From Welwitschia mirabilis (lineage: Eukaryota > Gnetophyta > Gnetopsida > Welwitschiales): 63,395 nucleotides of DNA. The stretch covers positions 291,105,105-291,168,499 of the forward strand of contig JBOZIK010000001.1 of NCBI GenBank assembly GCA_051453625.1, in the 5' to 3' direction. The notes beneath the pieces were generated by a model that had not been told where the DNA came from, ran no database searches, and saw nothing but the letters and a program-made list of their open reading frames with translations. Shown here one piece after another: positions 12,200-24,962 of the stretch. The position numbers and the translations under genes were made by a program. Each line of letters begins with the position of its first letter. The first letter of the stretch is position 1.

Positions 12200-13960
12200 T
12201 GAAGTGCTTCTTAATCAAAAATAACATGTCAAAAGATGTAGACCTTATGTGGGGGTGTACATAAACATCAATAGCCCTTGTGTTTATACTATATTTCAAG
12301 AAAACATATAAAATTTATTCTTTATATACTATTTGAAATATGGATAGCATTTGCTAGAAAATACCCACATTGATTCAAAATTAGAAATCTTATTTATATT
12401 TTTTAAAAATGGAGAGACCATGTTCAAGGTAGGAGATGGCATACTATTTATTAAGTATACAGCCATGGAAAAATATTTAACATACTAATGCTTAAGAATA
12501 TTTGCATGCACTAACTCATAAGGCCTAACTCTCTAATGTTTCTATGTTTTCTTTCTACAATCTCATTTTTTTTGGAGTGTATGAACAAAAAACATGATGT
12601 AAAACACCTGTCCTTTTAAGATAATGTAGAAATTTTCCATTAATGCATTTCCATCTTCCATTAGATTGTGATATTTCTATTTTTTAAAAATTCTTTTTCA
12701 ACTAAGGCTTGAAAATGAAACAAATGCTAAAAGAAAATGGATTTTTCTTAAGAGGATAGAACCATGTAAAATTAGTACATTTATTAATAAAAACAACACT
12801 AGATGTAATGCCCTACAAATCTAAGTGAAGAGTATTTAAAGGTTCTTAAGAACATTCCCGAGAATAAATAAAAGGTAGATGAGTAGATTTTTCGATCCTA
12901 TAACTATCCTTATTTTGAAAACTAAGTTTGACAAGACTAGACCTATTTAGAGACTAAACTACTTTTGAATATGGGTTCCCCAACTACTAATGTCAAATTT
13001 ACTCTATTGTAGTGTAATTCTTTTGTGAAAAGAAATATTATGGCTTTGTCACAAATGAATGATTGAATTTTTGCTAACACTTTAAAGAAACATATCCCTT
13101 ACTGCCACATATTTGACAAGAAACAATAAAATTACCAATAAAACCTTTTTATCTTTATTTTGAAATGCAGAATTTCTCTTGTTTTTCTCTCTTTGCACAA
13201 ATTTACATCCTCTGGATGTAAAATTGATTCCTTATCTTTCCCTCTTATTGAATGGCTTTCCTTTATTATGAGTTTAATAAGTAACAAAGGCTACAGATTA
13301 AGGCATGGACTTAGGTACATGAAGGAGATTCCATGAGTCATGGCTTTAGAGGAGAGGGATAATCTATTTGTAGGAAGGAGAAGGTGTTTTAAGCAATAGT
13401 GATAACAAAGGATTAATATTCTTTTCATTAAGAACCCAAAACACCTTTTTACTATCATCAATTGATTTACCAATAGTAGTCAAATCCCCATATATGCTTT
13501 TAAAGCTTTTAATATAATTAGACATTGAAGTTGCACCTTTTTTTGATGAGTTGAAGCCTTTGTTAAAGATGCAAACCATGCTTTACAGATCCTTGAGCAA
13601 AGAAATCATTGAGAGTAGTCCACACATCCTTCGAAGAATCAAGTTTAACAATGATACTGAGAGCATCTTTATTAAGCATCCTAGCCATCCATCCATCTAG
13701 TAGCCTATTTGAGCATCTCCAGGAAACAAAGTTTGGATTATAATCATTGTTTGGCTAATGGAGAACCAATTAGGGCAATGGCCTTTTCAGGCGGTGTTGG
13801 ACTTCCCATTTCAATGAAAGTACCATATCCTAACTTTAAGCCAATTATTTGGGGTTTTCATAGATTATAGTTGTTTTGCATTAGTTTGATTGAGATAAAA
13901 TTTCCAAAATTCAAGGTGGAGGCATATGGGTAGTTGAAGGTCATGGCAAGATCAAAAACA
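12200..13960 (-). mobile_element. Ty1/Copia element, gag to integrase (minus strand, decayed)
   Basis: On the minus strand a gag of the UBN2 type is read first: MSNYIKSFKSIYGDLTTIGK then SIDDSKKVFWVLN at about 13520-13430, preceded by KDVWTTLNDFFAQGSVK-like sequence at 13.6 kb. Then come a zinc-knuckle/protease area (about 13.1-12.9 kb, unclear) and integrase: AVYLINSMPSPTLNMVSPF and ESMWVFSSKCYP at about 12.46-12.33 kb, ending in a KGY-CL-PP region at 12.25 kb. The SP-L-P-F and F.S.CYP motifs are typical of plant Copia integrase C-termini. Many stops. It lies directly downstream of a primer-binding site and LTR at 14.0-14.25 kb in the same orientation. Confidence 0.75.
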
Positions 13961-14008
13961 AAAAATCAAAATGACTAAACTATATTACACAAAGCTATTC
14001 ATGTACAT

Positions 14009-14020
14009 GCTCTAACACCA
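14009..14020 (-). other. Primer-binding site of the minus-strand Copia element
   Basis: The reverse complement reads TGGTGTTAGAGC, 10 of 12 identical to TGGTATCAGAGC, the plant initiator-tRNA-Met primer site of LTR retrotransposons. It directly abuts the LTR and precedes gag. Confidence 0.7.
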
Positions 14021-14246
14021 TGCAGAAACACAAGAAAACCAATTGAGAAATAGATTCATGAACTGTGTTTTGCTTTTTATACTATGTAAGTATTTATGCA
14101 TTTTGTATAGGCAAACAATATAAAGAAATTCCCAAGAGACAATTAGTCTCAAGATGTATGACAGTTTTGGTGCATAATGAAGTTGCAGCTATGACAACTA
14201 TGACATAAAGTGGAACCGCAATTATAAAGCTTTGTAGAAGTTGTCA
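14021..14246 (-). repeat. 5' LTR of the minus-strand Copia element (about 226 bp)
   Basis: Read on the minus strand, the block starts TGACAACTTCTAC and ends GTTTCTGCA directly at the primer-binding site, so it has TG...CA ends. The inner end is fixed by the primer site. The outer end is chosen because it gives a TG start and could be wrong. I found no matching 3' LTR, so the element is probably truncated. Confidence 0.5.
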
Positions 14247-16265
14247 CTCTATATTTTGAGAAATTTCTATTCTATAGTTTTTGATTTTCACTTTGTACTA
14301 AATTCTTCTATAGGTATGCTTCCATGTGTAGACAACTTTCTAGTCAATTGTTATAAGAAGATTTCACCCTTTATTAAGTACATATTTTAGAAAATATATC
14401 AAAAAGCCTAGGGATTTGAGAAATTGAAAGACATTTGCAATTTGGAGATAATAACATTAATATAAAAAGAATAGAAAATTAGGAAACTAATCATTAATAG
14501 CATATTTACCCTTTTGACTATTTCATACAAAAGTAGTGTTAAAATTTTTTAAACAAGTTTAAACCATTACCATACAAAATCATCCTACCTAAGGAAACTA
14601 GACTTTGTCAACGTCATAAGAGAATGAGTTGAGATTTTTTTGCTTCTTGTTATTTTAAAGATGAACCTAGGTATTAACCTCTCCAAACAATAAAGTTGCT
14701 TTTAACAATGCTATTTCCATATTATTTATCAACAGAATCTATTTGGATGGAATAAGATTACAAATATTGGTACAATGAGGTTGCTATCTAACTCCCTATC
14801 TCTTTGTCATAGTGGTGTTTGGCCTTACCTCTTTGCTCAAACATGCTTGAGCTTCAAAACATTTTTTTGAAATTATGGCTTCAAGTCTCGCCCATGATCA
14901 GATTAGTGGTTAATTTATAGATGATAAATTTCCTTCAACTCAAGAAGACATCACAAATTGCCTTCACTATGCTTGGATTTACTTTTGTTTAAAAACCTAA
15001 GCATAAGAAATATGAATACTATCCATCTTGACTTGCATAGTAAACTTCCCTAAAATCATAGAATCAACAACAATAGAAACTTACAACTTACTAAATAGCA
15101 ACATTTGATTTATGTGATAAATATAGACCTCACATTTCATAGACTTAACTATATAACCAGAGTAAATTGGAGATAGGTAGCTACTTAGACAATTTAGAAA
15201 AATCACAAAAGATAAGACGCCTCTTAGTAATACCCAAAACAAAATGTCTAACACTCTAGTAGCTAGTAGTAAGGTTAACTCCTAGAAAACCAAGCCACTA
15301 TATGGGAACTCCTAGAAATCAAAGCTACTATATCTTTATGATGTGATGACTACAAGTAAAGGCATGTGGATACTTAAACAAAACTCCAAAAAAAAGGTGT
15401 TTCACAAGGCACTTTTTTATTTCACCTAAATTTTTGTTACTCAACAATAAAAATTACTGGATCCTTTTAACTAAGAGACGTAGAAAATGCAATAACTAAT
15501 TCTCAGCTTCTGAGGAGTACAGTTTCACAACGTGACAATTTCTAATTTTGTTAGGCTTTGCAAATTAAATATGCTAAAGGGGAAAATAATAAAAATACAT
15601 TTGAAAAAGAAAATAAGACACGTAAAAAATAAAATTGATTCTGTGATCAAGATCAGAACCAAGGCATTATACAACTAATTGGAAGTTGCAATTTTTTTTT
15701 TTTATTTTGTTGAAAATGCAAAACTATGTTTAAGTTTACAAGCATGAAGTTGATGCATATTCATTTCTTTTCAATTAAATGTAGTATCCAGCTACAAGAA
15801 TTCGATAGAGGGGAAATACGTCAATGGGAAACAAGCCCTTTTTTAACTATTTGTAATACTTGAGAATGAGAAACATGTGATGTCATTATGACTGTTGCCT
15901 TACTTGGTAAGAAGCCACTGAATTTCTTAAACTTTACACATCTCTAGCTTCTGATCAACATAACATCCCTACGTTGAATACAAATATACAATTAGTAGCC
16001 TAGACAAGTAGGACTAAATTCGAAACAGATTGTAAGCTCAAACCAAGAAACTCTCTTGTGTGACAATCATCAATGAAGTGAAAGTGAGTAGCCCAATGCT
16101 AGATAGGAAAAGCTATAGCTTCTCTGAAACGCATCTGCCAGGAAAATGCCAGACGAAAGTTGGGGAATCTCCGCTGAAAAGATTAGAGCTGGACTAGAAT
16201 AAGACTCTAACAGTGCTTCCATAATGTTGTTAGTTCAACAATGAGATTAAGGAATGTGAGCTTGT
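14247..16265. other. Intergenic, nothing recognised; includes 3' flank of the LPA1-like gene
   Basis: No coding region, RNA gene or TE domain seen. The last ~200 bases (16050-16265) are less AT-rich and probably include the 3' UTR of the minus-strand gene that ends at 16266. Confidence 0.5.
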
Positions 16266-18289
16266 TTATAGTACTCTTCCATCCATTCCATCAAGCACTC
16301 CTGACCACATTCCTTTCACAGGTGGTAGTTGTGCTACAAAGGCATTCCATGGTGGGTAGCCAACTCCACTCCCTCGAACGCGTCCATCCAAACGCAGAGA
16401 AAGGTATCTGCAGCAATGTATGCATTACCATATTTAAGCAATTCATCAGATAAAAGACGATCCAGTTTTCTATTTTCATATTTCAAAAGTCAAATGTTAA
16501 CTTTCTTTCTGGATAATGTTTACATGGGTTGATCTTGTGCAACATTTGCAAGTGATTTCTGTTCCTCCAACCACCTGATAACAAATTATGAAGTAGGCAA
16601 TCACGATGGATGAATATATGAACCAAACAGCAGAGGTACTCTAAAAATTTCGCGTTTCATGAGTTTTCCAGGATATGCTTACTTGGACCATTCAGACGTG
16701 TAAACTGGAGTTAGTTGCCACAGCCTTCTTTGTTGGCTAACAAGATCATCTTCATCATCATTAGAAGCAAAATCTAAGCCCTCAAAGTTGGGCTTCGAAC
16801 CATCGATTATGAAATATGCTACCCTGACTCTCCTGTCTAACAAATCTTTAGCATAAGGCTTGCTCAGCCTAAAGGCCTCCTCAACGAATGCAATGGAGCC
16901 AGCAAGTACAACAAGGCGAGCAATTCCTCTTAGCTCACCAACTGATACTATTTTCTTCTCTCTGGTTTCTAGCTTAAGATTGGCAAGAGTTTCTTCTCTG
17001 GAAAGTTTAGCCAATTGTGCCTTCTCAGCTTTCTGTTCTGTTATGAATAGAAAGGCAAAAAGGGAAACTGCAGCAAAATCAATCCCCAATCCTTCAATGA
17101 TCTCTGGAACTGCTTCTGAATTTGCAGCATTCCTTAATGACGCAATCAATCGTGTTAGGGCAATTAGGCCCCCAAGAGTTCCACTTGCTGCAAATGCAAG
17201 ATATAAGAACATCCTCACAGTTCTGAACGGAGAAAGAACCTCATTCCTTATCTTCGCTGTAGCACTGGCAAATACAAGGTTCAGCACTTGTCCATGAAAT
17301 GAAAAATGATGTTTTAGCATCAATGTGAACGATGATAATGATGCACAAACAATTTCGACATCGAAATAAGAAAATAGCTATTTTATCCTTCACAAAAATT
17401 AGCGACCAAGCTCTAAAAGAATAAGAAACGTAACAGAACAGGTCTAATGACAGCTCCAAGTCATAATCATTCACAAGCAGTATCATTTCTATAATCAGAG
17501 GAAACAATTTATGACAATAATGATATACAGATCTGTCTTCAATACGAAAGATCTTTTACTATCCATACAACAGAGCATTAAAGATTAATACAGTACAAAC
17601 TCGCTTCACGCGACTGAGATCCAATAAAAAACTCTAGGATGATTTATTTACCACAAAAAATGCTCCGTAATCAAAATGCCATGGACTCGAAAAGTAGAAA
17701 ACAGTAAAGAAAACGTAAAAGAATTTAGTGCAATGATGGATTTCGGCTCCTTTTCTTCTATTATCTTCCAATGAACATTGTTAAATCAAAATTCCTCTTC
17801 GTTGTATTCAGCGATCTTCATTCTTTGTATTATATATCATCGAAATCCTCTTCCAAATATTTCGCATGAACAGATGAGCTCAAATAAGACATTTCTGGCA
17901 CACTCGAAGCCATGCTGGACCAGTCAAAAATGGATAACGGCATTCGATAACTATTTGAGCAATTCAGGCTGTCTTTTAACATGAATTAGACTTCTATTTC
18001 AGTCTGCAGTTAGTAAATTAGGAATCAAATCGACTGAAAGGGAACAACGAAGTAACCTAATTGGCGTTGCAGGAGGACGATCTCCAGAAGAAGAGAAACA
18101 AAGGCTTCTGTTCGGTCGCCTAGTCCACGCATTGAACTGCCGGAAATCTTTGAGCTTAGCACACGGATAGGGATTGTATTGAGAAGAAATTGATAGAAAT
18201 GCAGAAATATCAGATGCACATGGATTGTAATGAGGGAAATTTGATTGAAATGCGAAAACGTTGCGAGCGAGCGAAGTAACTAATGCCAT
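16266..18289 (-). CDS. LOW PSII ACCUMULATION1-like chloroplast membrane protein, four exons, 335 aa
   Basis: Exons on the minus strand: 18289-18057, 17264-16683, 16574-16524, 16407-16266. All introns are GT-AG and the frame is continuous (1008 nt with TAA). Residues 1-77 are Ser/Arg/Pro-rich with few acidic residues, like a chloroplast transit peptide. A conserved LSPFRTVRMFLYLAFAASG block (88-106) begins a membrane pair (about 97-118 and 138-153), the hallmark of the LPA1/Rep27 (DUF3493) family. The C-terminus has WQLTPVYTSEWSKWLEEQK (260-278), VRGSGVGYPPWNAFVAQLPP and a terminal GMDGRVL. I see no TPR repeats, so it resembles the shorter LPA1-like proteins (Arabidopsis At4g28740 type) rather than LPA1 itself. 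LPA1 assists photosystem II assembly at the thylakoid; the role of the short paralogue is inferred. The 108- and 116-bp introns confirm the hidden exons 3 and 4. The gene appears functional. Confidence 0.9.
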
Positions 18290-18411
18290 GGGGCGATGTC
18301 CAGTGTCTTTCTCAGCCTGTGAAACAGTGCTGTTCGTCCGTCTTCTAAATCTTCAGTGGTCTTCCTCTTGCAACACGTCTCCGCTTAAAGACCACCCCTT
18401 CTCTGTTGGGA

Positions 18412-18419
18412 AATATATC
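18412..18419 (-). promoter_or_regulatory. Possible TATA element of the LPA1-like gene
   Basis: The minus strand reads gatatatt about 125 bp upstream of the ATG at 18289, in sequence of rising GC content. Distance and sequence suit a TATA box with a leader of about 90-100 nt. The start site is inferred. Confidence 0.35.
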
Positions 18420-20603
18420 TTCCTAGAAGGGTGTTGTCCAGATTAACATCAATATCTTTAAAATTCCTTAATAAAGTTTAAAAGAAAAATTAAATGTCAA
18501 TCCGTTGTAGGGACAAAGTTAAGAAAAATTCTAAATTTTTCTCATGAAGAGTGTATTATAACCCTTTCTCTAAGTTAAAAGCTTTCGATCTTTTCTTTTT
18601 CATATAAAGTTTTAAGTCGACATTTCCGCATGGAAAATATCCATTCTAAAAGTTGTATCGCCCAAACTTTGCCAAAAAGCACTTTATCTTCACTCAAAAG
18701 ACATTGTGGAAAAGTTGGGAGTTCATCTCTAAGAAAAACTCATAAGGATTTACACCACTCCCAGGTTTGCCAAGCAAAGAACACCCCCAAAACACATGCT
18801 TCATATTATCTTCTTAGAAATAAATATAAATGTTACTCTATATATGTATATATGTATGCATAAAGGGTATATATATAAGGAGTGAGAAATCCTAACACTT
18901 CATAAAAGCACTAGTTGCATTTTATGATGCTATGTCTATGCTTCCCACCATGAGGATAATGTAGAATTTGGTTGGGGCTACCAACACACCCCTTGGTTTA
19001 GATAAGGATTTGAACTCTCAACCACAATGAAATTGCTTGCCAAATTTAACCAATGATGTAAAGACCTAACCCTTTTTTTTTAACTCAATATTATCATCAT
19101 TTTAAATAGACATATAGTTTAAAGAGTAACGTATGGGGCTTTTTGCCTTATACATAATTTGTGTAGTAGCTAGGATATTTAGGAACTCATGGATAGAGGT
19201 TACTCCAAATGTTGGCAGGTGTTGTCTAGTCATCATTCTTAAAGGCAATGATAATGTCTTTCATTCTTATGATCCACAAAATGCCTTTTTAATACTAGCT
19301 AGGTAGTTTCGTGAATAGAAACCTATGTGGTATGACATTTTCCTAACATATTGGTTTTGTTCTAGCTAAGTTATAGATTCAAGTCTTCCAAAACTAGTTG
19401 ATAATCTTCCAAATCACTCAAAGATATTTGTCTCTTTACTATAATAACATGAGAGGGATTTGTGCATCTGCAATCTACTTATTTATATAAATGCTTTTTC
19501 CTCCTAATAATTTTCTTTTAATTTTAGGATGAGACTCCACCCCTCCTATATACTCTTCTAAAGTTATTATATTGTCATAGTTAAAGTGATGCTCTCATTT
19601 TAAAAAATGCCTAGCTGCCTAATAAATATTTGTATGTATCACTTCTAGTTTTTTCAACTTTAATGCCTAAACAATGTGGTCTTGGTTTTTAATTCTAACT
19701 AAGCTCATTATTATTATTAACTTACTAATGTAATTGACCAAGAGAATCTTAAAAAGCACCATAATATTATTTGATATTTTATTTCTCAAAATGCCTTCTT
19801 ATTCTTAACATAGAGGTTATAGACATAAATTTCAAAATGCTATAATTAGCCTCATAGAAGTTTTGGATGTGCTACTTGGCATAAGAACTTCTATGAGGTC
19901 TTAAATGTAATTAAATTATTTGTTTGGACAATCTTTCATATCCCATATTTTGTAAACCTTATTTACTTGAACATTAAGTATATTAAGCTTTCAATCAAAT
20001 GATTAATTATACCTATTTAAATTCCTTATCAAAATAAGATGTCATTTTAAAATTAACCTTAGTTTGTAATCATTGTAATTTACCATGAAAATGATAAAAA
20101 TTATGTTAAAAGGTTTTATAAGAAAATCTATCCAAACATTCAAAATTACATAATCCCATTATGTGAGAAATAAAAATCACATGATAAAACTAATAAATTG
20201 AAAGTTTCAAGAGGACATAATAGTATATTTTGCATCTTATTCACTCATCTAAATTCTTGGTAAATGTGATAGGTGTACTATATTATGAATAAATATTTTC
20301 TTCCTTGTGTTAAGAGATTGATTGATGTTATGCATTTTGAAATAAATAAGCATTTGAACAAGTACATCCACTGTTACCTAAAACCAAGAATGATAAATGA
20401 GTAGATTTACTCTACCATGACTTTTTTGAGATGTGTAAGGGCACTTGGTTTATAGCATACTTATTGTTTTATTCATTAGAATTGAAGAGTTTGTCTCGTT
20501 ATGCCATATAACAATTTTGAGATGTATGCATTTATTCTTTTGATGCATGTCTTGGATGAATTAAACTTACTTATGAGTATATGAAGGATTAAAAAGAAGC
20601 TAG
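18420..20603. other. Intergenic, AT-rich, no gene recognised
   Basis: Upstream flank of the LPA1-like gene followed by sequence with stops in all frames. A TA-rich run lies at 18838-18880. Ends at a 29-N gap (20604-20632). Confidence 0.45.
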
Positions 20604-20848
20604 NNNNNNNNNNNNNNNNNNNNNNNNNNNNNTCTAGTTAAAGCAAGAAGATTACTCACCCTAGTTAGGTGCATAAGTCATAAATAAGATCTCTTTTTGT
20701 ACTTCTAATGTCACTTATTACTTATCCCACTTATCAATGCTAAATCATGTGATCTTGTGATCTCGAGCTATGTGCCTTTGTTTATCTATATATAGATCTT
20801 TTCCTCTCTTGGAAAAGGAGATATTTTCCTTTTATTTCATACAAGGGC

Positions 20849-20852
<4 letters not shown>

Positions 20853-20879
<27 letters not shown>
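20853..20879. repeat. (CT)n microsatellite running into a gap
   Basis: A pure CT dinucleotide run of 27 bases stops at the start of a 711-N gap (20880-21590). The repeat probably extends into the gap and caused the assembly break. Confidence 0.9.
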
Positions 20880-21590
20880 NNNNNNNNNNNNNNNNNNNNN
20901 NNNNNNNNNNNNNNNNNNNNNNNNNNNNNNNNNNNNNNNNNNNNNNNNNNNNNNNNNNNNNNNNNNNNNNNNNNNNNNNNNNNNNNNNNNNNNNNNNNNN
21001 NNNNNNNNNNNNNNNNNNNNNNNNNNNNNNNNNNNNNNNNNNNNNNNNNNNNNNNNNNNNNNNNNNNNNNNNNNNNNNNNNNNNNNNNNNNNNNNNNNNN
21101 NNNNNNNNNNNNNNNNNNNNNNNNNNNNNNNNNNNNNNNNNNNNNNNNNNNNNNNNNNNNNNNNNNNNNNNNNNNNNNNNNNNNNNNNNNNNNNNNNNNN
21201 NNNNNNNNNNNNNNNNNNNNNNNNNNNNNNNNNNNNNNNNNNNNNNNNNNNNNNNNNNNNNNNNNNNNNNNNNNNNNNNNNNNNNNNNNNNNNNNNNNNN
21301 NNNNNNNNNNNNNNNNNNNNNNNNNNNNNNNNNNNNNNNNNNNNNNNNNNNNNNNNNNNNNNNNNNNNNNNNNNNNNNNNNNNNNNNNNNNNNNNNNNNN
21401 NNNNNNNNNNNNNNNNNNNNNNNNNNNNNNNNNNNNNNNNNNNNNNNNNNNNNNNNNNNNNNNNNNNNNNNNNNNNNNNNNNNNNNNNNNNNNNNNNNNN
21501 NNNNNNNNNNNNNNNNNNNNNNNNNNNNNNNNNNNNNNNNNNNNNNNNNNNNNNNNNNNNNNNNNNNNNNNNNNNNNNNNNNNNNNNNNN
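20880..21590. other. Assembly gap, 711 N
   Basis: No sequence. Any reading frame across it is meaningless. Confidence 0.99.
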
Positions 21591-21740
21591 GATGGAGGAT
21601 TACTAATGGATGATTATGGCGAAGTGACCAAGGAGTTTACTATTTAAAAAAAAAAAAGAAGAAATTTGGGTATCCATGTTTATTTTAGTATTATATTTTT
21701 TATTTGCATTAGGATCATATTATTACGGGCAAAGTCTAAT
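21591..21740 (+). repeat. Unclassified dispersed repeat, copy A
   Basis: From the gap edge, 'gatggaggattactaatgg ... gaagtgaccaaggagtt ... gcattaggatcatattatta' is collinear with 47545-47705 ('gatgggattagcaatgg ... caagtgaccatggagtt ... gcattagaatcctcttatta'). No coding potential; class unknown. Confidence 0.5.
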
Positions 21741-24555
21741 CCTAAAAAATCTCTTTAAGCTAGTACTCTTTCATGGAAAATCTTAAGGCTCATAGTAAAT
21801 GGTTCTTTTTGAATTGATTTGATTTTTCTTTCTATAATTGATTTTTTTCCCTATAAGTAATTAGTTAATTTATCCATTGTTTTAATTATCTAATTTATTG
21901 TTTAACTAGTTGTAAGAACTTTATCATATTTTTGCTATGACGAAAATTAAATTTCTAGAATAGAGGCATGGTATAAAAGTATTATATCTTATTAATTAGT
22001 AGGTAAGAATTAGTGAAATTGTTTTTGTAAGTCTAGGATTATGTTATGAATTTGAAAATGTAAAAAGAGTACTTTTCCTAATGGATAATTATTTTTTAAA
22101 AAATTATTTGTTAAAATACGTTATAAAACAAATGCAAAAAATAGTAAGCAAGTAATTTATGTTTTGGTACCTATCTATTAATATATCGGTAAATTTGAGC
22201 ATCTTAAGTTGTAGTAAATTGAATAAGCTTTTGAAAACATCTTGGATCACTTAAAAACTCAAAGAATTTTGAAAGTTATGGTCATTTTAGTGTAGTGCAA
22301 TAGGACTTTAATTTTAGAAAATTCAATAGCTTTTAGGCTTAAATGATAATGTTAAAAATAATATTTTTAGAATTCCAAGATAGTTTAAATTAGATTCTAA
22401 GAATACTTTTATGTGTCTAGTTTCTGAAAACTACCTTAATTTATTTTTTTACTTTATAATTAATTAATTATTAATTTTTAGCTGTGATGTCTCCTTAGAG
22501 CCCAAAAATGTTATAACTCATATTTAAAATTATAGAAATTTATTACACAAAATTTTATAGGGAAATTAAGTATATAAAATATGCTTCTTTCAGTAAATTT
22601 AAGTTAAATTACTTATAAGTGTATTTATTTGTAGAAATACCTCTTTTACTCTTTTTCTTTCGCTTACGTTGAATGTGCATGCTTGTAAGAGTTTTCACCT
22701 TAGTAGTTTAGGTAACATAAGTAGTCTCTAGTTTGTCAGTTATTTTTATTAACTTATAATATAACCATATACAATCTTGGATAAATACTTACACCTTAAC
22801 AATTATGCTTGAGCTATACTTTATTTTGTTTACCTTTTTTACACCAATTCATGGAAATTATCATATGAGCATGAAAGAATGTTTCTAGGATTGTCATAGC
22901 TCTAGGTATATTTTAGTTTTCTTAAGTACATTATTAAGATGTTATTTGATATATTTTGATATTTTTATTATTATTCAAAGAAAAAGAAAAGAATACTTCC
23001 CTTATCTAGGTTATAGAAAAGAAAAGAATATTTCTTTTATCTAGGTTTTATTATTATAACCTTGAAAATAGAAATGTTCTTGTATGATTGCTTTCTTTTT
23101 ATAGTTTTTTTAATAAAATGAACCAAATGATGACTAAAATTATTATAACTAGGTAAATAATTCATTAAATATCCACATTAGTTAGAATTATTTACATGCA
23201 TTTGTGTGGTTTATTTATCAAACATAACTAAATCATAATAATTCTAATAATGTTCATTTCCACATTTGGATTTTATCATCAAGATGGGTTGCATTGCATT
23301 TATTTTTATAATACTCTTCTAGAAGTGGATTTAATCACCATTCTCCTATCATACCCATGTATGAACTTACTCCGACTTAATATCTCGAGCCATTGGTGTC
23401 GATAGATCATGTTGCACCATCCAGAGATGCTTTAAGGAAGCGAGGGTCATTTATAAGTATGCATCCACCTCACATACTGTCTATTACCTGCATTGGGGGT
23501 ATATTGAGGTAAAGTGAAAGCCTATAGAGTTGAGCCCAGCCATGTCTGTATAGTTTAGAACCTAAAGTAGAACCGACTCACATCTAGAGGATGGCAAGAT
23601 ATTAAGTTGAAATGCCATTAGTTGAAGTTGCAATATCCTATTATATTAGTTAGGTTTTATTTTTAAAATTTATCCATGTATGTTGACAACAAGTTTACGT
23701 CTCCTTAACTATACATAAGATATCTCTTATATGATGAAAAACTAGGAAGAAATGAAGGACACAAACTTGTGACATCGCTATTATTTATAAATCAAAATAA
23801 CCTAGAAATTAATTATAGGTAAATTATAATATTAATATAATTTGTCTTTCTTAAAATATAGAAATTCTAATAGAGGAATAAGTAGAATTTGGTTCTAGGT
23901 TCCATTATGTCTATTAGGTAAAAATATTAAAGAAAAAAGGAAGGAAAAAATAAAAATAATACTACTTAATTAGGATAAGAGTAAAGAGGGTGTCACATGA
24001 TCATAGTGGCTAAATTTCCATAGGGGGACATGATCACTAAAAGTTTCTATTTTGACATATCCTTGACTTAGACATAAAGGACATTTTTTCTTTTTTTTAT
24101 GAGAAAATGAAAATAACTTTTTTAGTAAAAGGTTATAAAAGATGACAAATATTACAACACCTGCATGATAAGAAACAAGATGATAATGCTAAGAGACTAA
24201 AGAGATCAATGCATTAATTAGATAGAGTAAAAACCAAAGTCTTAGATAAAGGTAAGTAAATCAATCATATTGTGTTTTTAGATCTAAATTGAAGTAGCTA
24301 GAACTTCCTATTGATCCTTTTGATTAATCTGGATTTATGCTGGAATATAGAGTTTTTGTTGTTAGTATTGTTTTATCTAAAACTACATTTTAATAAAAGA
24401 AGATATTTGAATCTGCTAAAGGCTCAAATTCCTATCCTAACTCTTAGTGCATTAGTTCATTCTTAGAGGATGAGAGATTAAAGAGCTACTTCATCCTTTT
24501 TTTCACTTTTAAAACCTTTTTGATTGCATTTCCTCCAAACCCTCATACCCTTGAG
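21741..24555. other. Intergenic, AT-rich, no gene recognised
   Basis: Stops in all frames. A less AT-rich patch at about 23330-23600 has no ORF and no motif I recognise. Confidence 0.45.
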
Positions 24556-24840
24556 TTATGAGTAAAGGTCTTCATGTAAAGCATTTTTTTCATACTTGCT
24601 ATTTACTCTCCACCTTTTAAGCACATTATGAATGTTTCCTTGAAGTTTAAAACCTGTCAGACTCTCGATTTTTTCATAAAGCTTCTTAGTACATGTGCAA
24701 TTAAGAAAAATGTGATCAACTATTTTGTAAGTATCACAAAAGGCATGCTCTTGGAATTTTTTATTCTCGTTTTTCATAAATAAGCTTTTCCAAGCAACTT
24801 GTTTAACATGACATTATTAATAGTTTAGTTTTTAAAATAA
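24556..24840 (-). mobile_element. LINE fragment, C-terminal zf-RVT domain
   Basis: The minus-strand reading FCDTYKIVDHIFLNCTC then TKKLYEKIE and LKRWRVNSKYEKNALHEDL matches the end of plant LINE reverse transcriptases (zf-RVT), where a Cys-x-x-Cys ... H-x-x-x-x-C finger reads 'C..c...e.hiHlF..C.....W'. One Cys of the first pair is missing. About 90 residues remain; RT and endonuclease are absent nearby. Confidence 0.65.
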
Positions 24841-24904
24841 ATATATATCATCTCAATAACATCTTCATAGATATTTTCATACATGAAACTTGACATCTAC
24901 ATTA

Positions 24905-24962
24905 TGTTGAAAAATATAAGAGTAAGAAAACATAAGCAAGATTTTCTAAAATCAAATTTTAT
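24905..24962 (-). repeat. End of the 3' LTR of a minus-strand Copia element, running into a gap
   Basis: On the plus strand tgttgaaaaatataagagta and then gcaagattttctaaaatcaa matches the LTR stretch at 31422-31458 and 31687-31745 (tgttgagaaacagaag ... gtaagatttcccaaaatcaa). Thus the LTR that ends TCAACA on the minus strand is present on both sides of the 26-29 kb Copia pol. The rest of this LTR lies in the 678-N gap. Confidence 0.6.

Noticed and set aside
16860-17297. 145-codon plus-strand open frame
   Set aside because: Antisense shadow of exon 2 of the LPA1-like gene.
18630-18863. 77-codon plus-strand open frame
   Set aside because: No motif, AT-rich tail of TA repeats, no conserved context.
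20770-21606. 278-codon open frame
   Set aside because: Most of it is the 711-N gap; only a CT repeat and a few bases are real.
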